Source of the DNA: Echria macrotheca
Taxonomy: Eukaryota > Ascomycota > Sordariomycetes > Sordariales > Schizotheciaceae
Reading direction: 5' to 3'
Assembly: GCA_030411725.1 (NCBI GenBank)
Contig: MU839838.1
Span: forward strand, 372,001-436,000
DNA length: 64,000 nucleotides
Below are positions 1-11,147 of this stretch, one piece after another. Every line of letters begins with the position of its first letter. The stretch's first letter is position 1. Below the pieces are notes generated by a model. The model was not told where the DNA came from and did not search any database. It saw only the letters and a program-made list of their open reading frames with translations. The position numbers and the translations under genes are program-made.

Positions 1-243
1 CCTCAGGGGCCAAATGTGAGTTTTATGTCTTGTTCGTTGGGATGAAACGATGCTGACCAGTGTGGACAGAATTCTCGGCAGGACAAGGAGCACGAGCTCG
101 AGATCGAGGTGGCGCCGGAGGTGCTAATCGACCAGGGCAACCGTGTCAAGGAGGGCAAGCCACATGCCTACGTGGAGTTGGTGGAAGGGTTTATTAACAA
201 CATCCGCGTGCTTGGGAGGGAAGCTTCGAACTTTTCGGCGTAG
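1..243 (+). CDS. mRNA-capping enzyme beta subunit (RNA 5'-triphosphatase), C-terminal end, partial
   Basis: Only the last about 59 codons are inside the window. Positions 1-15 look like the end of an upstream exon. An intron (16-81, GTGAGT donor, TGCTGAC-type branch, CAG acceptor) follows, then a final exon 82-243 ending in TAG. The readable tail includes EHELEIEVAPEVLIDQGNRV and a final ELVEGFINNIRVLGREA stretch. This resembles my recollection of the last strand and helix of fungal Cet1-type triphosphatases, which remove the gamma phosphate of nascent mRNA before guanylyl transfer. The alternating acidic/hydrophobic ELEIEV strand is typical of the tunnel-fold enzyme, where glutamates bind metal. 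The assignment rests on a short piece, so another protein with a similar tail is possible. Confidence 0.5.
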
Positions 244-947
244 AGTGCAGGCACGCGGGATGTGGAGTCTGAGTGTTATTAGGGATTACCGGGGCCGTGT
301 TGCATATGTGCAACATGGCCCTCCTTTCTAATGTTTGTTTTTCCTAGCGTCGAAAACCCCAAAAGGTGGTGTCTGTGTTCTGTGTTAAGCGTTTTTTTTT
401 ATCTGGAGGGCTTGGTCTGGGCAGCTTATTTTTCTACTAGATACCATGTTTTAGGAGTACAGCGTCCAACAAAACAGGGCATTTCTAGAGATCCAACCTG
501 GTATTTATGGGGTCTGGTTCCCTGGGGCAGGAAGTGGAGGTCGGAGAATTACCGGCCTCGGGTGCCGTCTCCCGAGCCGTGGTGTCATTGGCGTCAGAAC
601 ATGGTTGCATGGTAATCCCGTTCGAATACCGGTACAGTCTTGAATGATTTGATCATGCTCTCGCTGCAAAAGTACAAAGCTGTCGGGGGTTATCGCGTTA
701 GTGATTTACACTAAGATAGTGTGACCCATGGTGTTGATCCGCCAGATTGCTCATCGACTACTGGTTCTGACGTGATTGGGTTGGTCCGCAAAGACGCCAT
801 CTTGCAACATACCTAGCCGGAGCCGGAGCGGGAGGGCGGCTTCGGATCCTACTATTTGAGCCGTGTCTGCCGTCCTCACCCAAGTTACTCCTCACTGTTC
901 ACTCTCGTCTCCTATTTTTCAACGACTCCCAGAATTCAATTATCAAA
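244..947. other. intergenic, no gene seen
   Basis: Terminator side of the capping-enzyme gene and promoter of the NmrA-like gene. Short ORFs here have no protein-like composition. A pyrimidine-rich stretch (about 886-930) lies just before the next start codon, as is common in filamentous fungal promoters and leaders. Confidence 0.6.
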
Positions 948-1967
948 ATGGTCTCCATCAAGACGGTTGCTGTCCTCGGTGTAAGTCTCCATCAGAATCA
1001 AAACCTGGAATGATAACGCTGATATCCAGAATAGGGCTCTGGCAATCTAGGCCCGGCCATTGTAAAAGAACTCATCGCTGCCGGCTTCACAGTCACAGCC
1101 CTCACGCGCGAGGGATCAACCTCCACTTTTCCGGAGATCGATGGCCTGACGGTCAAAAAGGTGGACTACACCTCGTTTGATTCTCTCCGGGACGCCTTCA
1201 CGGGCCAGGATGCCGTCGTCTCCGTCGTGGCCACAGCGGCCATCGGTGTCCAGAACGTCGCTATTGACGCGGCCGTCGCGGCTGGGGTCAAGCGATTCAT
1301 CCCGTCTGAATTCGGAGTGAACACGCGCAAGACGCAGGGCCTGCCGATTGGCAAGATCCTGGCGGGGAAGGTGAGCGTGGTGGATTATCTAGACGAGAAG
1401 GCGAAGCAGAATGAGGGGTTTAGCTGGACGGGTTTGTCGACGGGCTTGTTTTTTGACTGGGTATGTTTTTCCTTCTCTTTCATCGGCGTTGGGGGCTAAT
1501 ATCGGGTGAAGGGCCTCAAAGTTGGGTCTATTGGGGTCAACGTCAAGGACAAAACGGCGACCATCGTCGACTCGGGGAATGAAAAGTTCCAGACGAGCAA
1601 TCTTGCACATATCGGACGAGCTGTTGCGGGCATTTTGAAGCATCCGGATGAGACGGCGAATAAGTATCTGGCTACGGCGTCGTTCAACCCGAGCCAGAAT
1701 GAGATTGTGGGGATTGTTGAGGAGTTGACGGGGGAGAAGTATAACGTGACGAGGCTCAAGTCGGAGGATCTGTGGAAGGCGGGTGAGGAGAAGCTTGCAC
1801 GTGGGGATTTCCGTGCGTTTGGTGACTTTTTGAAGGTGTGGAACCACGCGGATGGGATTGGACATGCGGTTGAGGGGAGCGAGAGTGCGAATGAGTTGCT
1901 CGGTGTGCCGTACGAGGATTTGAGAGAGACGTTGAAGGCGTATTTGACACGGGTTGGGGCTATTTAG
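948..1967 (+). CDS. NmrA-like / isoflavone reductase-like NAD(P)-binding protein
   Basis: Three exons: 948-980, 1035-1460 and 1512-1967, giving about 304 residues. Introns are GTAAGT...TAG and GTATGT...CTAAT...AAG, and both junctions are in phase 0. The N-terminus joins across intron 1 into VAVLGGSGNLGPAIVKEL, a Rossmann GxxGxxG dinucleotide site. The sequence continues with TALTREGS (NADPH-type basic residue after strand 2), AAGVKRFIPSEFG (the family hallmark) and a C-terminal substrate domain. Family members reduce small phenolics or act as redox sensors, and the substrate here cannot be deduced. The start codon has a good context (AAAATGG). No pathway partners are adjacent, so a biosynthetic role is not supported. 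Confidence 0.88.
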
Positions 1968-2656
1968 GTGACCTGGTGTCACCGATGGTAGTAGGATAGC
2001 ACCAGTCGAGATTGTGCTGAGAATGATTATTTTATCCTATCTGCCTTTCGTCTTGATACAGAGACCGAAGTTTCATCGAGAGGTAGTCAGAATAGACTTT
2101 TGCGAGGCTTAATGAGTTTCCTGCATCCATTCCTATCGGATCTAATGTCACTATGCGGTAACATCTCAGCTTGAACCGACTGCACTGAAACAAACCAAGG
2201 ACAAAGAAAAACGAGTCCGAGGTATCCACACGGTCGGGTACGGTTTCCGCACAAGTCGGGGATTATTCAGCGACCACGGCAGTTGTGAAGTGCAGGCATG
2301 TACCATGCTCGATGACATGGTCATGAATCGAGGGAGAGTCCTCGTAGCTGGGAAGCTAGAGAAGTTACGCTGCAGAGTGTTCCTGCCTGTAAAATGTGGT
2401 TCCCGTTGGCGTTCAGACCATTTTTCTGTACCCCTCAATAGTATATCCGACAATCTTATCACCGCGACAGTGACCGGCATCTTCCATCACGTCAAGCGCA
2501 ATTCGTGCACCTCGTGCGTTTGCCACGGTCACGGATCTCACCAGTCAGACCACTGGCCGCGTTTGAATTGCAGGGCCCCACATAGGCTGGGCTTTTTGCG
2601 CCACGCCCAATGCTTACTTTTCCTCTGCCCACCGCACCTCCCCACATCACGACAAA
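1968..2656. other. intergenic, no gene seen
   Basis: Region between two genes on the same strand. The plus ORF running through 2290-2656 has no recognisable domain. The last 100 bp are pyrimidine-rich and run into the next start codon. Confidence 0.55.
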
Positions 2657-4501
2657 ATGGTCGGCCTCCAGCACGCCCCAATCCTGCTGTACGGCTTCGA
2701 TTGGGACGTCCAGGAGCGACTAATCAACTTCGATCACCCGTGGGCGGCGGCCTTCCTGACGCCGCGCTTCACCGACGAGCGCCACGAAAGCCTGCGTTTG
2801 TCGTGCTACCACTCGGATCCCGAGAAGAAGCGCGAGATCAAGTATGGGAACAACGTATCGGTGCTCTTCCGCTGTCTGCTCCACCTCGGCGAGCGCAGCG
2901 GGCGCGCCAGCGAGTCCTTCTGGCTTGCGGTTGCGAAGGGCTTCTCAACCAACACCAAGTCGCTAATCGACACCATCGATGGACTCGTCGAGGCACGCCG
3001 GGTCCGTCGCCGCGTGATTGGCAAGGACTCGTCTGAGACTGCAAGGGCTGCAGACCGCTGGATTTCGTTTATCGACAACCGCGATGCGCCGCCCGACCAA
3101 CATCTAACCCCTGCCGTCCAGGCCAAGATCGTCCAGCAGTTTCTTGCTGGGCTTGAGGGCAGGATGGTCAACGAGGCGAGCATCCCGCTCAACTCAGCCC
3201 TGCGCAATCAGGGCACTTATCGCCGGCAGCCTCCGCTGGGGCCAAGGCAGGTGAGCATGCCGCCCTACAGACGGGAATCGGGGGGCTCGTTGGGGTCGAT
3301 ATCCCGGCACGATGCCCTCATCAGCCCGCGGAGTGCCAGTCGAGAGCGATTTCCGCATGACGAGCGGCTACCGAGGAAGCGGTCCCCCTCGCCCGCGCGG
3401 TACCCGGATCCCAAGCGTCAGCAGCGTGAGGCTGGTGGCCAAAACGCCTGGGAACCTCCCAAGTCGACTGTGCAGACCATCACCACCGGTATTTCAAGTG
3501 CGGGGCAACAGCAGCGTGGTAGTTACCAGACCCAAACTGACGAGCCCGCTGTGCAGCCAGCTCCCTCGGCGGTCCCGAGTTTGAAAGAGCAGCCACGGGC
3601 TGAGGGTCAGAATGCTCGGCTAGAAACTTCAAAGCCGGCTTCCCAGCCAACCTCCATAGGTATTCCGACTGTACAGAACCAGCGCAGTGATAACCCGAAC
3701 CAGGCCACACGGCCAGAAACCCCCAAGCGGGTCGCGGGGCCGGCGTCCGCTGAGGTTCAAGCTCTGGTCGCACATCCGAGCCCAAGCAGTAGTGATGCCG
3801 ATCCCTCACGCCAGCTCCTTGAGGAGAATAACGCGATGATGCGCGACCATGTCGACGAGCTCAAGGCGCAACTTGCCAAGGCAGAAGCAAAGATCGAAGC
3901 GCTCGGCACGGTCGACAAACTCGGCGACGGCATCGGCAAGATCCGCGACGAGATCAGCATCATCAAGAGCGTCATGGGGACCATGGTCAGCTCGATGCGG
4001 TCCATCAGCGACAATATTGACTCGGCCAAGGAGGAATCCTCGCGGAAGACTGCGGACCTCCCAGAGGTGCTCAATCCGATCCGCTCGCTGTCTGAGACGG
4101 TTGCTCTCCTGCAGGGTGAGGTTTCCAGCCTGCGGAATGCATTCGTCTCGTCGTCGGAGAAGCAACAAGTGGCGTCGGTGGCAGCGGCCGAGGTCGCGCA
4201 GAACCAGCTCAAGTCGGTGATCCAAGACCAGAACGCCCACTTTGCCCAAGTGATGCACGAGATGGCTCGCACCCAAGGCTTGGTTTCGTCAGCGCTGGGG
4301 GCTAGAAAGAGGGCACCCGGGACGCTGCGAGACGCGATTGCCGAGGCGGAGCGGGATATACGGCACCATTTGAAGACGGTGTCGGAGTTTTACCATCAGC
4401 TCGGGTCGGGCGCGGGGAATCGCGGGCTTGTTGAGAAGACCGCGGATTTGCTGCTTGATTTGGAAAAGGGGTTGGCGAGTGCTTCGAGAGCGGCTGGATG
4501 A
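2657..4501 (+). CDS. unrecognised 614-aa protein with C-terminal coiled coil
   Basis: Single exon, with the ATG in a good context (ACAAAATGG). Residues 1-190 look globular and mostly helical (starts MVGLQHAPILLYGFDWDVQE). Residues about 190-370 are low-complexity, rich in P, S, Q, R and T, and probably disordered. From about 380 to 545 there are heptad-like stretches (for example LLEENNAMMRDHVDELKAQL) typical of a coiled coil, followed by a short helical tail. There is no signal peptide and no membrane segment. I do not recognise the N-terminal domain. The architecture (globular head, disordered linker, long coil) suggests a scaffold or structural protein, but that is inference only. Confidence 0.8.
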   Translation: MVGLQHAPILLYGFDWDVQERLINFDHPWAAAFLTPRFTDERHESLRLSCYHSDPEKKREIKYGNNVSVLFRCLLHLGERSGRASESFWLAVAKGFSTNTKSLIDTIDGLVEARRVRRRVIGKDSSETARAADRWISFIDNRDAPPDQHLTPAVQAKIVQQFLAGLEGRMVNEASIPLNSALRNQGTYRRQPPLGPRQVSMPPYRRESGGSLGSISRHDALISPRSASRERFPHDERLPRKRSPSPARYPDPKRQQREAGGQNAWEPPKSTVQTITTGISSAGQQQRGSYQTQTDEPAVQPAPSAVPSLKEQPRAEGQNARLETSKPASQPTSIGIPTVQNQRSDNPNQATRPETPKRVAGPASAEVQALVAHPSPSSSDADPSRQLLEENNAMMRDHVDELKAQLAKAEAKIEALGTVDKLGDGIGKIRDEISIIKSVMGTMVSSMRSISDNIDSAKEESSRKTADLPEVLNPIRSLSETVALLQGEVSSLRNAFVSSSEKQQVASVAAAEVAQNQLKSVIQDQNAHFAQVMHEMARTQGLVSSALGARKRAPGTLRDAIAEAERDIRHHLKTVSEFYHQLGSGAGNRGLVEKTADLLLDLEKGLASASRAAG

Positions 4502-5790
4502 TGCTACATACCTGGATTTTATTTGGTTGTCGAGCGCGTAAAATGGATCAGCGAGATAGCCATTATTGAGAAGAACTTGGGCGTATTTTTTAGCGGACGC
4601 AAAGCGGATATAGTGGTAGCGATTCCACAGTCGGGGGATGTAAACGCGGCTGGACTAAAAGTTGAACTGGTGGATAGGAGGAAATCCAGTTCTGGTGCTG
4701 GTTAATGCCGGTAAACGCTGGGTTGGCCAAGTACAGGGTACCCGCATCATAGTTATGAATTCAGCGTTGAATTTATTATTAACGGATGAGTGCGTTCCAG
4801 GTTCTACGATCTGACGTACGTTACTCCTTGCAATGCCGTTGGGAGCCGACCTGTTTAAGAGACGATGAGCGCAGGTATAGATTTCGCAACCGCCACAGCT
4901 GCAGCTACAGATGGAACCACATGGGTGTCGCCTAGGCGGGCGGTACCTTTGATTAGGCACATCAGCTAATCCCTGGTTCAGTTATGTACGATTTGCTTCC
5001 GTCCCGTATAGGGCAATTGGTTGCCACCATACATGAATCCAGGTCTAGTTGGTCATCAAGTGAAAACCTCTCCGAGGTATGCTGACTCGAGTCTGTGCAG
5101 GATGCGTATGACTAGGGAAGAATTCTTCGATTCTTCAAACACAACTGAAGCTTTGAATCTATTTGTTTGAGTAAGTGTCTTCCGCTGCCTCGGTCGTCTA
5201 CAAGTGGCATCGCTCTTAGCCTTTGGGTCACCATACCAAAGTCGGGTCAGTGAATGATTGATGACTGTAGGGAGAACCGACAGAGTACGAGGTATGGAGA
5301 TGGTAATTATAAAAGTTTGGGTGCTGGGCTAGTCCGTCCAGTCAAACCTCCATCTTCTGGCCACCGCACTAGTATTCAGAGACCAACGCTAGCTACCGAC
5401 TTAAGACCTGCCTGTGCCTTTTATAGCGGCTGTAAAAAATGTACCTAGCTGGGAGTTATGCCCACCGGAAAACCTCTCACTGAATACATAGAAAATATGC
5501 ATTCTCTTTAAGAGCGGGGGGAATAATATCAAGTAACAAAGCGTCACTCTGAAACCTCGTACCAACAAACCGTAAGCACATGCAAACACAGCACATGTCT
5601 AGTTCTATTCTGAAAATCCACGCGGGTAACGTCAACCAATCACGTCGCTTCCCCAACGACGTCATCCCATCTCGTCCCGTCGCCTCCCGCCAGTTCCTTC
5701 CCAACACAAACACCACTGCAGGTACCACTAAGGTACAGCAAACACCGTCAAAAAGTTATCCACCCCGCCAGAGGAGAACGCCATGATACA
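4502..5790. other. 1.3-kb intergenic region, no gene seen
   Basis: No ORF with protein-like composition on either strand. It is somewhat richer in A+T than the flanking genes. It holds the terminator of the 614-aa gene and the promoter of the hydrolase gene. Confidence 0.55.
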
Positions 5791-5794
5791 ATGA
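5783..5794 (+). promoter_or_regulatory. 3-codon uORF overlapping the hydrolase start
   Basis: ATG ATA CAA TGA encodes Met-Ile-Gln-stop. Its TGA (5792-5794) overlaps the main ATG (5791-5793) as ATGA. Ribosomes initiating at the first ATG would terminate exactly on the main start, an arrangement compatible with termination-reinitiation control. It matters only if the transcript begins upstream of 5783. Confidence 0.45.
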
Positions 5795-7350
5795 TAACCC
5801 ACACCTCAACCAGCCTCCTCTTCATCCGCCTCTCCATCATCCTCCTGCAATACGCTCCCCTCATCGAATCTTCCCTCCTCGTTCTAGCATGGAGCAATCG
5901 CCACACCCTCCCCCACTCAAACCTCTTCATTTCCATTCTCGCCGTCCTGCTATCTACAGAAATCGCGTTCGCAGTACTAATCTACCGTCCTCATAAATCC
6001 CGCCTCCTCCGGCTGGCAGAACATCCACCCCCGCTATCCAGAACGGACCGGAAAGTCTTGTTCGCGAAATGCATCGCCAATATCCCAGCGTGGGAACGGT
6101 ATCTTCAGCTCTGGTTTTTGGGGGCTGATCTCTCTGAGATCAAGCGCGAGAATGTGCGGGACTTTTTGCTCTGGGCTTTCTTTGATCGGGATTGTACGGG
6201 ACTAGTCTCCAAAGAGGACGAGGAGGAGATTCAGGGATACCTGAGGCAGGTTGAGGGGTTGCTTGGTCGGTCTATACCTCCTGGTCGTGGGGCTGCTACG
6301 CCATTGAGGTTGACCATTGATGGGATACCGATTCGGTATCGGAGTGTTATTTGGTACGGTATTGTCGGCATCGTTGATCTCGGGACGCATGCGGTTCTTC
6401 GATCTCATGGCTTCGTGTACCACCGGCCGGAGCCGACTGTTGGCAAGGTTCATGTCTTTCCTCCAGCGGCTGTGTCGCACACCATTCACCAACTCGCCGG
6501 GAAGCCGCGAGTCTCACCCTCCTCAACTCTTGGGTACTGGTACCGGCCGCATCGCTCAAAGACACATCTTCCTGTCGTCTTCTTGCACGGCATCGGAGTT
6601 GGGCTCTTCCCGTATACAGACTTCCTGTCTGCCCTGAGCCATTCAGGAGACGAGCAGATCGGCATCCTCGCTCTGGAACTCCTCCCTATATCGGCCCGCC
6701 TTACTGCCCCGCCCCTTTCGCGTCCCGACTTTCTCACAGAGCTGACTGCCATACTGGCAGCCCATAGTCCGGAATGGGACCGATTCGTTCTCGTCTCGCA
6801 CAGCTACGGTTCCGTGCTCACTACGCACATCCTCCGCTCGGACGAGTTGGCACCCCGAGTACACGCCGTGGTCATGGTGGATCCGGTCAGCGTCTTGCTT
6901 CATTTGCCGGATGTGGCGTATAATTTCACAAGGCGACGACCGACGACGGCAAACGAGTGGCAGCTTTGGTACTTTGCGAGCATGGATGTCGGAGTAGCCG
7001 GAGTGTTGGGGCGGTACTTCTTCTGGCGCGAGAACATCATCTGGCGAGAGGAGTTGGTAAATATCGGCGGGAAAGCGGGCGGCAAGAGGAAAGCGGCGGC
7101 ATGTCTTTCTGGCAAGGACCTTATTGTCGACACGAGGACTGTCGCGAGGTACTTGGCTACCGAGGGCGACTTTGCCGATGTGCCGGACAAAGACGTGTTC
7201 GATGTTGGGCGCTTTCAAGATTTTGTCGGTCCGGCGGGTGTTGAGATACTATGGTTTCCCGAGATGGACCATGCGCAAGTGTTTGAGAACCGGAATGAAT
7301 CGAGTCGGGTGGTGGAACTTGTTAGAAGGTACTGTCAAGTTAGACCTTAG
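5791..7350 (+). CDS. membrane-anchored alpha/beta-hydrolase
   Basis: Intronless, 519 residues. Two hydrophobic segments (about residues 8-30 and 44-64) suggest N-terminal membrane anchoring. The catalytic half has an oxyanion-type HGIG (His266 region), a nucleophile elbow VSHSYGS with Ser338, the strand VVMVDPVSV and a late His494 in FPEMDHAQVF. This is a complete Ser-His alpha/beta-hydrolase core. The elbow is SHSYG rather than GHSxG. The family hydrolyses esters or related bonds, and the natural substrate is unknown. It is tail-to-tail with the cupin gene, with about 115 bp between stop codons. A three-codon uORF abuts its start. Confidence 0.85.
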   Translation: MITHTSTSLLFIRLSIILLQYAPLIESSLLVLAWSNRHTLPHSNLFISILAVLLSTEIAFAVLIYRPHKSRLLRLAEHPPPLSRTDRKVLFAKCIANIPAWERYLQLWFLGADLSEIKRENVRDFLLWAFFDRDCTGLVSKEDEEEIQGYLRQVEGLLGRSIPPGRGAATPLRLTIDGIPIRYRSVIWYGIVGIVDLGTHAVLRSHGFVYHRPEPTVGKVHVFPPAAVSHTIHQLAGKPRVSPSSTLGYWYRPHRSKTHLPVVFLHGIGVGLFPYTDFLSALSHSGDEQIGILALELLPISARLTAPPLSRPDFLTELTAILAAHSPEWDRFVLVSHSYGSVLTTHILRSDELAPRVHAVVMVDPVSVLLHLPDVAYNFTRRRPTTANEWQLWYFASMDVGVAGVLGRYFFWRENIIWREELVNIGGKAGGKRKAAACLSGKDLIVDTRTVARYLATEGDFADVPDKDVFDVGRFQDFVGPAGVEILWFPEMDHAQVFENRNESSRVVELVRRYCQVRP

Positions 7351-7465
7351 AGAGACACCATGTAGATTTGTGTAAACCAGGCTCAGCGTCTTCTGCGCAC
7401 CGAAAAGCTTGTGGTGATGCGTCCTAGCGAAATACAGAGCCAAACCAGCCCACGGCCGAGTCTAG

Positions 7466-8073
7466 TCACCGCTGTTGTGGCGGATCTTTAACCTCCCCAC
7501 CCCAGTGAAGAAGGTCGACTTCGACCGGTGCTGGGCCGCTTCGGATGACAACCCAGTGCAGATCTTGGTCCTTGGACTCGTTCAGAACTTGGTGCTCTCT
7601 CCACGCAGGGATAAAGGCAAAGTCGCCCTTCTCGATGATTTGTCGTTCTGGCTTCTCCTCCTCCTCGACCTCCTCGTCGTTGGGGATCCAGAGAAGCACG
7701 CCGGTACCGGACACGGCGTAAATGATGGCGTCTGGTCATTTGTTCAGCTCTGGGGCATGTAGACGGAAAGGGGAACAGACCTTGCTCCGCATTATGGCGG
7801 ATCGTCGTCCTTGATCTCGGTTTGACGATGAGAACTGTCGGTGTCAATGCTGGCTTGGTCAAGGGAGGCGCTAAGCTCACCTGTTGCACACATCTTGTCC
7901 GTCTTGTTTATCACTGCGTCCTGGTTGATGACTCGTGCTCTTGGCCTATTGGTAGTTTCCCCTGGAGCCGGCGAGGGCGGTAGAGGGGCGATGTCGGTGG
8001 CTTTTGATACAGAGATGGGACCGGGCAGAAGCATGGGGAAGATCTCCTGAAAGATGGGGAGAAGTGCGGCCAT
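7466..8073 (-). CDS. small cupin-domain protein
   Basis: Three exons on the minus strand: 8073-7881, 7834-7781 and 7731-7466, about 170 residues. The 46-bp and 49-bp introns each split a codon after its first base. Splicing joins TVLIVKPRSRTTIRHNAEQ to DAIIYAVSGTGVLLWIPNDE, giving the cupin motif 1 pattern (a His followed by a Glu, then a glycine-rich turn). IIEKGDFAFIPAWREHQVLN follows as motif 2 with a His. Cupins of this size are metal-binding isomerases, dioxygenases or storage-like proteins, and no specific reaction can be assigned. The acidic insertion EEVEEEEKPE lies between the motifs. A different acceptor 15 bp upstream would give an implausible 31-bp intron 1. Confidence 0.75.
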
Positions 8074-9477
8074 GTTGACGGTTGAGCTTGGTCAGTAGCA
8101 ATTCTGTTGGATCGTACCAAGTGAATTTCCGGTGTCGATCCGGAGTGCACGCATGAGAGTCAACGGCGCGTATATAACGGTAGTTGTAGGGGCCGGGAGC
8201 TTGAGACTTGGAGTTGGCCACCCAACGACGTCGTTCAGGCGTCTAGCGTTGGGCACCGCCCTTGACCCGAACACGTGGACCCAGAGCGACGTCACGATCC
8301 TAGGGCAACTGCGCTGGCGACTTGAATGAGTGTTTCGCCAGCCCTGAGCGAACAGCTGTATGATTGTTGGCGATGGGTTACCCAACACTCAAGGGTGACA
8401 GTGAAATTCCAGCGGCTGTTCGGGCTTCTGAGCTCCGGAATTGCGGGAGCTTAACTGTTTGGCCGATTAAGCAGCGTCCATCTGTGCTCGAATATTCGAT
8501 TGACGTAAATCGCAGCTTCAGACCGACGAATCGGTTGTCGTGTCCTGCGTGATGTCTTGGTCACGATTGACCGAACTGAGCGCGTCATTTTGAGGGGCCA
8601 TTTGGGAGGCCTAGAATCGGTGGACCGCCGCTAAGATACAGGGGCGTGAGGGGTTCGGGACAGCGCTGCTTGACACTCTGCCGACCTCGCAAAATTCGTT
8701 TTCATCGACCCATGGTTCGAGTTCCCGTAGTGCTCTGCACTTGACCTCGAAATGGGTCCTAGAATCAATACGTCTAGACTCTAAAGGCTCATCATGCCCG
8801 AGGCCTGAGGTAGGAAGGAAATCCGCGGGCGTCATCGGTGAGCAAGCTGAGACCAATCGCTTCGAACCCGTTCCGTGGTCAAACGCTTCCAAACCTTTCC
8901 CGACTCCCGGAATTCCCATGGCAATACCGGTAGTGTAGGCTCCATCTTCCAAGTGTTGATGATTGATCCCGGGGGCCGCCGAATGGCTCGGGCGCTGGCT
9001 CGGGCCGAAACCGCGGGGGCGGGCCACAGGCGCAAAGAATGGGTCCACCTCCCAGTGGCGAATTGGAATTGAGCACTGTCCCGCGCTGACAGTGATGGGT
9101 GAGAAGCCCCAGGGGAAAAAAAGAAAGTTGTTCTCTCACCGCTGAATTTCAGTGGCTTGACCCCTGAAATTGTTGAGAAGACCGCTGCACTGTGCAAGCC
9201 GTAGGCCATCGGTTTGGCCCAAGTGGTTGGCCGGGTAGTGGGCAGGGAGCAGACCGAACCTCGGGGTTATTAATTGCTTCCAGAGATCCCGAATCACATC
9301 ATCGATTCAACCTCCCGACAACCACTCCAGGACTTCACAACGTCAGCAAAGAAGAACGGCCTCTGCTAACAGCCCTGGATCTCAGAGGACGCAATTGCCA
9401 ATCTATTGACAGGTGGACTTTGCCCTCAATCCGACTCCGACAGCTTGAAAGGCGGGTGGCAACCCACACCGCCAGAA
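8074..9477. other. 1.4-kb divergent intergenic region, no gene seen
   Basis: Shared promoter region of the minus-strand cupin gene and the plus-strand F-box gene. ORFs here overlap one another on both strands and lack recognisable composition. A GGTTCGAGTTCCC box at about 8709 resembles a tRNA B box, but no cloverleaf could be assembled around it. Confidence 0.5.
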
Positions 9478-11147
9478 ATGTACGACACCACAATGGTGCC
9501 ATCCCGGCTCAAACGTCCACGGGAGCCGACACAGTCTGGCCCAGTGCAGACTGCTCTACCCCCCACCATGTATACAGACAACAGTCAAGCTACGACCAAC
9601 GCCAACAGCCGGCTCCTCATGCTCCCGGTCGAGTTGAGGCTGCAAGTCCTCGACCACCTCACCCCAAGAGACCTCCTATCCGCCTCGTGGACCTGCCGCC
9701 TCCTCTACGTTGATGTCAACACCGACCTAATCTGGCGCCGGCTCGTCGAGGAGCACATCCCCTACCGGCCAACCCACAGCCGCCCCTTCCCTACGTACCG
9801 CGAGCTGTTCGAGTCCCTCGACCCGTTCTGGTTCCTCGCAAAGTACAAGATCTGGGTGGGCGACAGTGGATTCGTCGGTCGTATCACCATCACTTGCTTC
9901 AACCAGCGCACAGGGTGCATCGAGGGCTACCAGCCGGTCGCCCGAGACAAGGTCCCGAGCTACCAGAGAATGGAGAAATGGGGCCCGAACAACGACATCT
10001 GGATCACCAAGTTTAACCCAAAAGTCCAGCTACACCTGGATGACCCGATTCTGAGGATATCATCTGGGCCAAGGAGGGTCCCCCTGTTCCCCCAATTTGC
10101 CAGCGGCCAGACCTATAAACGCCGATGGCCCGGGTTCCGGAATGAAGTGACGATGGAGGGCCTCCAGCAACTAGGTAATCTGCGCAGCAGTTTCATCTTC
10201 ACGAAACCCGTAACCAAGGCCGCCGACGGGACGCCGCAGACCGACAAAGACGTGTGGCCGCCGCCGAGGATCCCGTCCGACGAGCACGTCGTGGTCCTCC
10301 GGCACCAGGGCCGTACATGTCTGCCGAACTCCAGCGCCGATTCCCAGCGTCTCTTGAGGGAGCTCGAATTTTACAACCTCAAAAATACCGCCGTCCTGCC
10401 AAACCTCCCTCAGACCAGGGCCGAATCGAGCCCAAAGGCATTCGGGATCCGAAAGTGGTTCGAAGCGGCCGGGATCGCGTCGTCGCCCACCTCCTTCCCC
10501 GGCATACCTGGCGAGCGGTACGCAGCCCCACCCAGGATCCAGTCTGGGGGGATTCTCACCACTTACTCGACTCTCGATCCCAAGGTGTACACGCCGACGG
10601 CAACAAAGCCGTACCGCGGCATCTGGGTCGGCGACTACTCGGCCCACGGGTGCGAGTTTCTCCTCGTCCACCAGCCGGACGATGTCCACGAGACCCCGGC
10701 GGCGCTGGTTCGGGGGGAGGACGAGAGCGACGAGCAGTTTGAGCAGAGAAAGACGGAAGCCGCCGTCCCTCGCAACCGGCTCGAGGCCATCAAGTTGACG
10801 GGAGACCCGAACATCCCGCAGGGCCAGGTCTCTTTTGTCGCTGACGATATCGGTGACAAGGGATTTTTAAGAGTCGAGCAGCAGTCGCCATTCGCGGGGG
10901 TGCGGGTGGTGAGGAGCACGGGACATATCGCTCAGGAAGCGTTCAGGAATGGTGAGTCACGATGTGCATTGCGTGTGCTATTGTGCTAATGTTCGGTCGT
11001 GGGATAGAGTCGTGGATGGAGTCGGAGCTGTTCCTCGTCTCGCACGACCTGCTTGCGCATCACTGGGTGGAGTTTAAGCATATCAACTACTTCCGGAGGG
11101 TTAACCTTGATGCGCTCTGCGATCCTGCCACTTGGTCCACTTGGTGA
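9478..11147 (+). CDS. F-box protein, FBXO31-like architecture
   Basis: Two exons, 9478-10951 and 11008-11147, about 537 residues. The intron has GTGAGT, GCTAAT branch and TAG. The F-box is at about residues 43-85 (LLMLPVELRLQVLDHL then DLLSASWTCRLLYVDV and LIWRRLV). The C-terminal half contains YRGIWVGDYSAHGCEFLLVH, resembling the GTYGSHG-type segment of FBXO31-class substrate receptors. The final exon (SELFLVSHDLLAHHWVEF) completes that domain. F-box proteins link substrates to Skp1-cullin-1 ubiquitin ligases. The substrate is unknown. The first in-frame ATG is 9478, although the frame is open upstream. Confidence 0.82.

Noticed and set aside
8700..8730. tRNA gene suggested by GGTTCGAGTTCCC
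   Set aside because: No A box at the right distance and no acceptor or anticodon stem could be paired.
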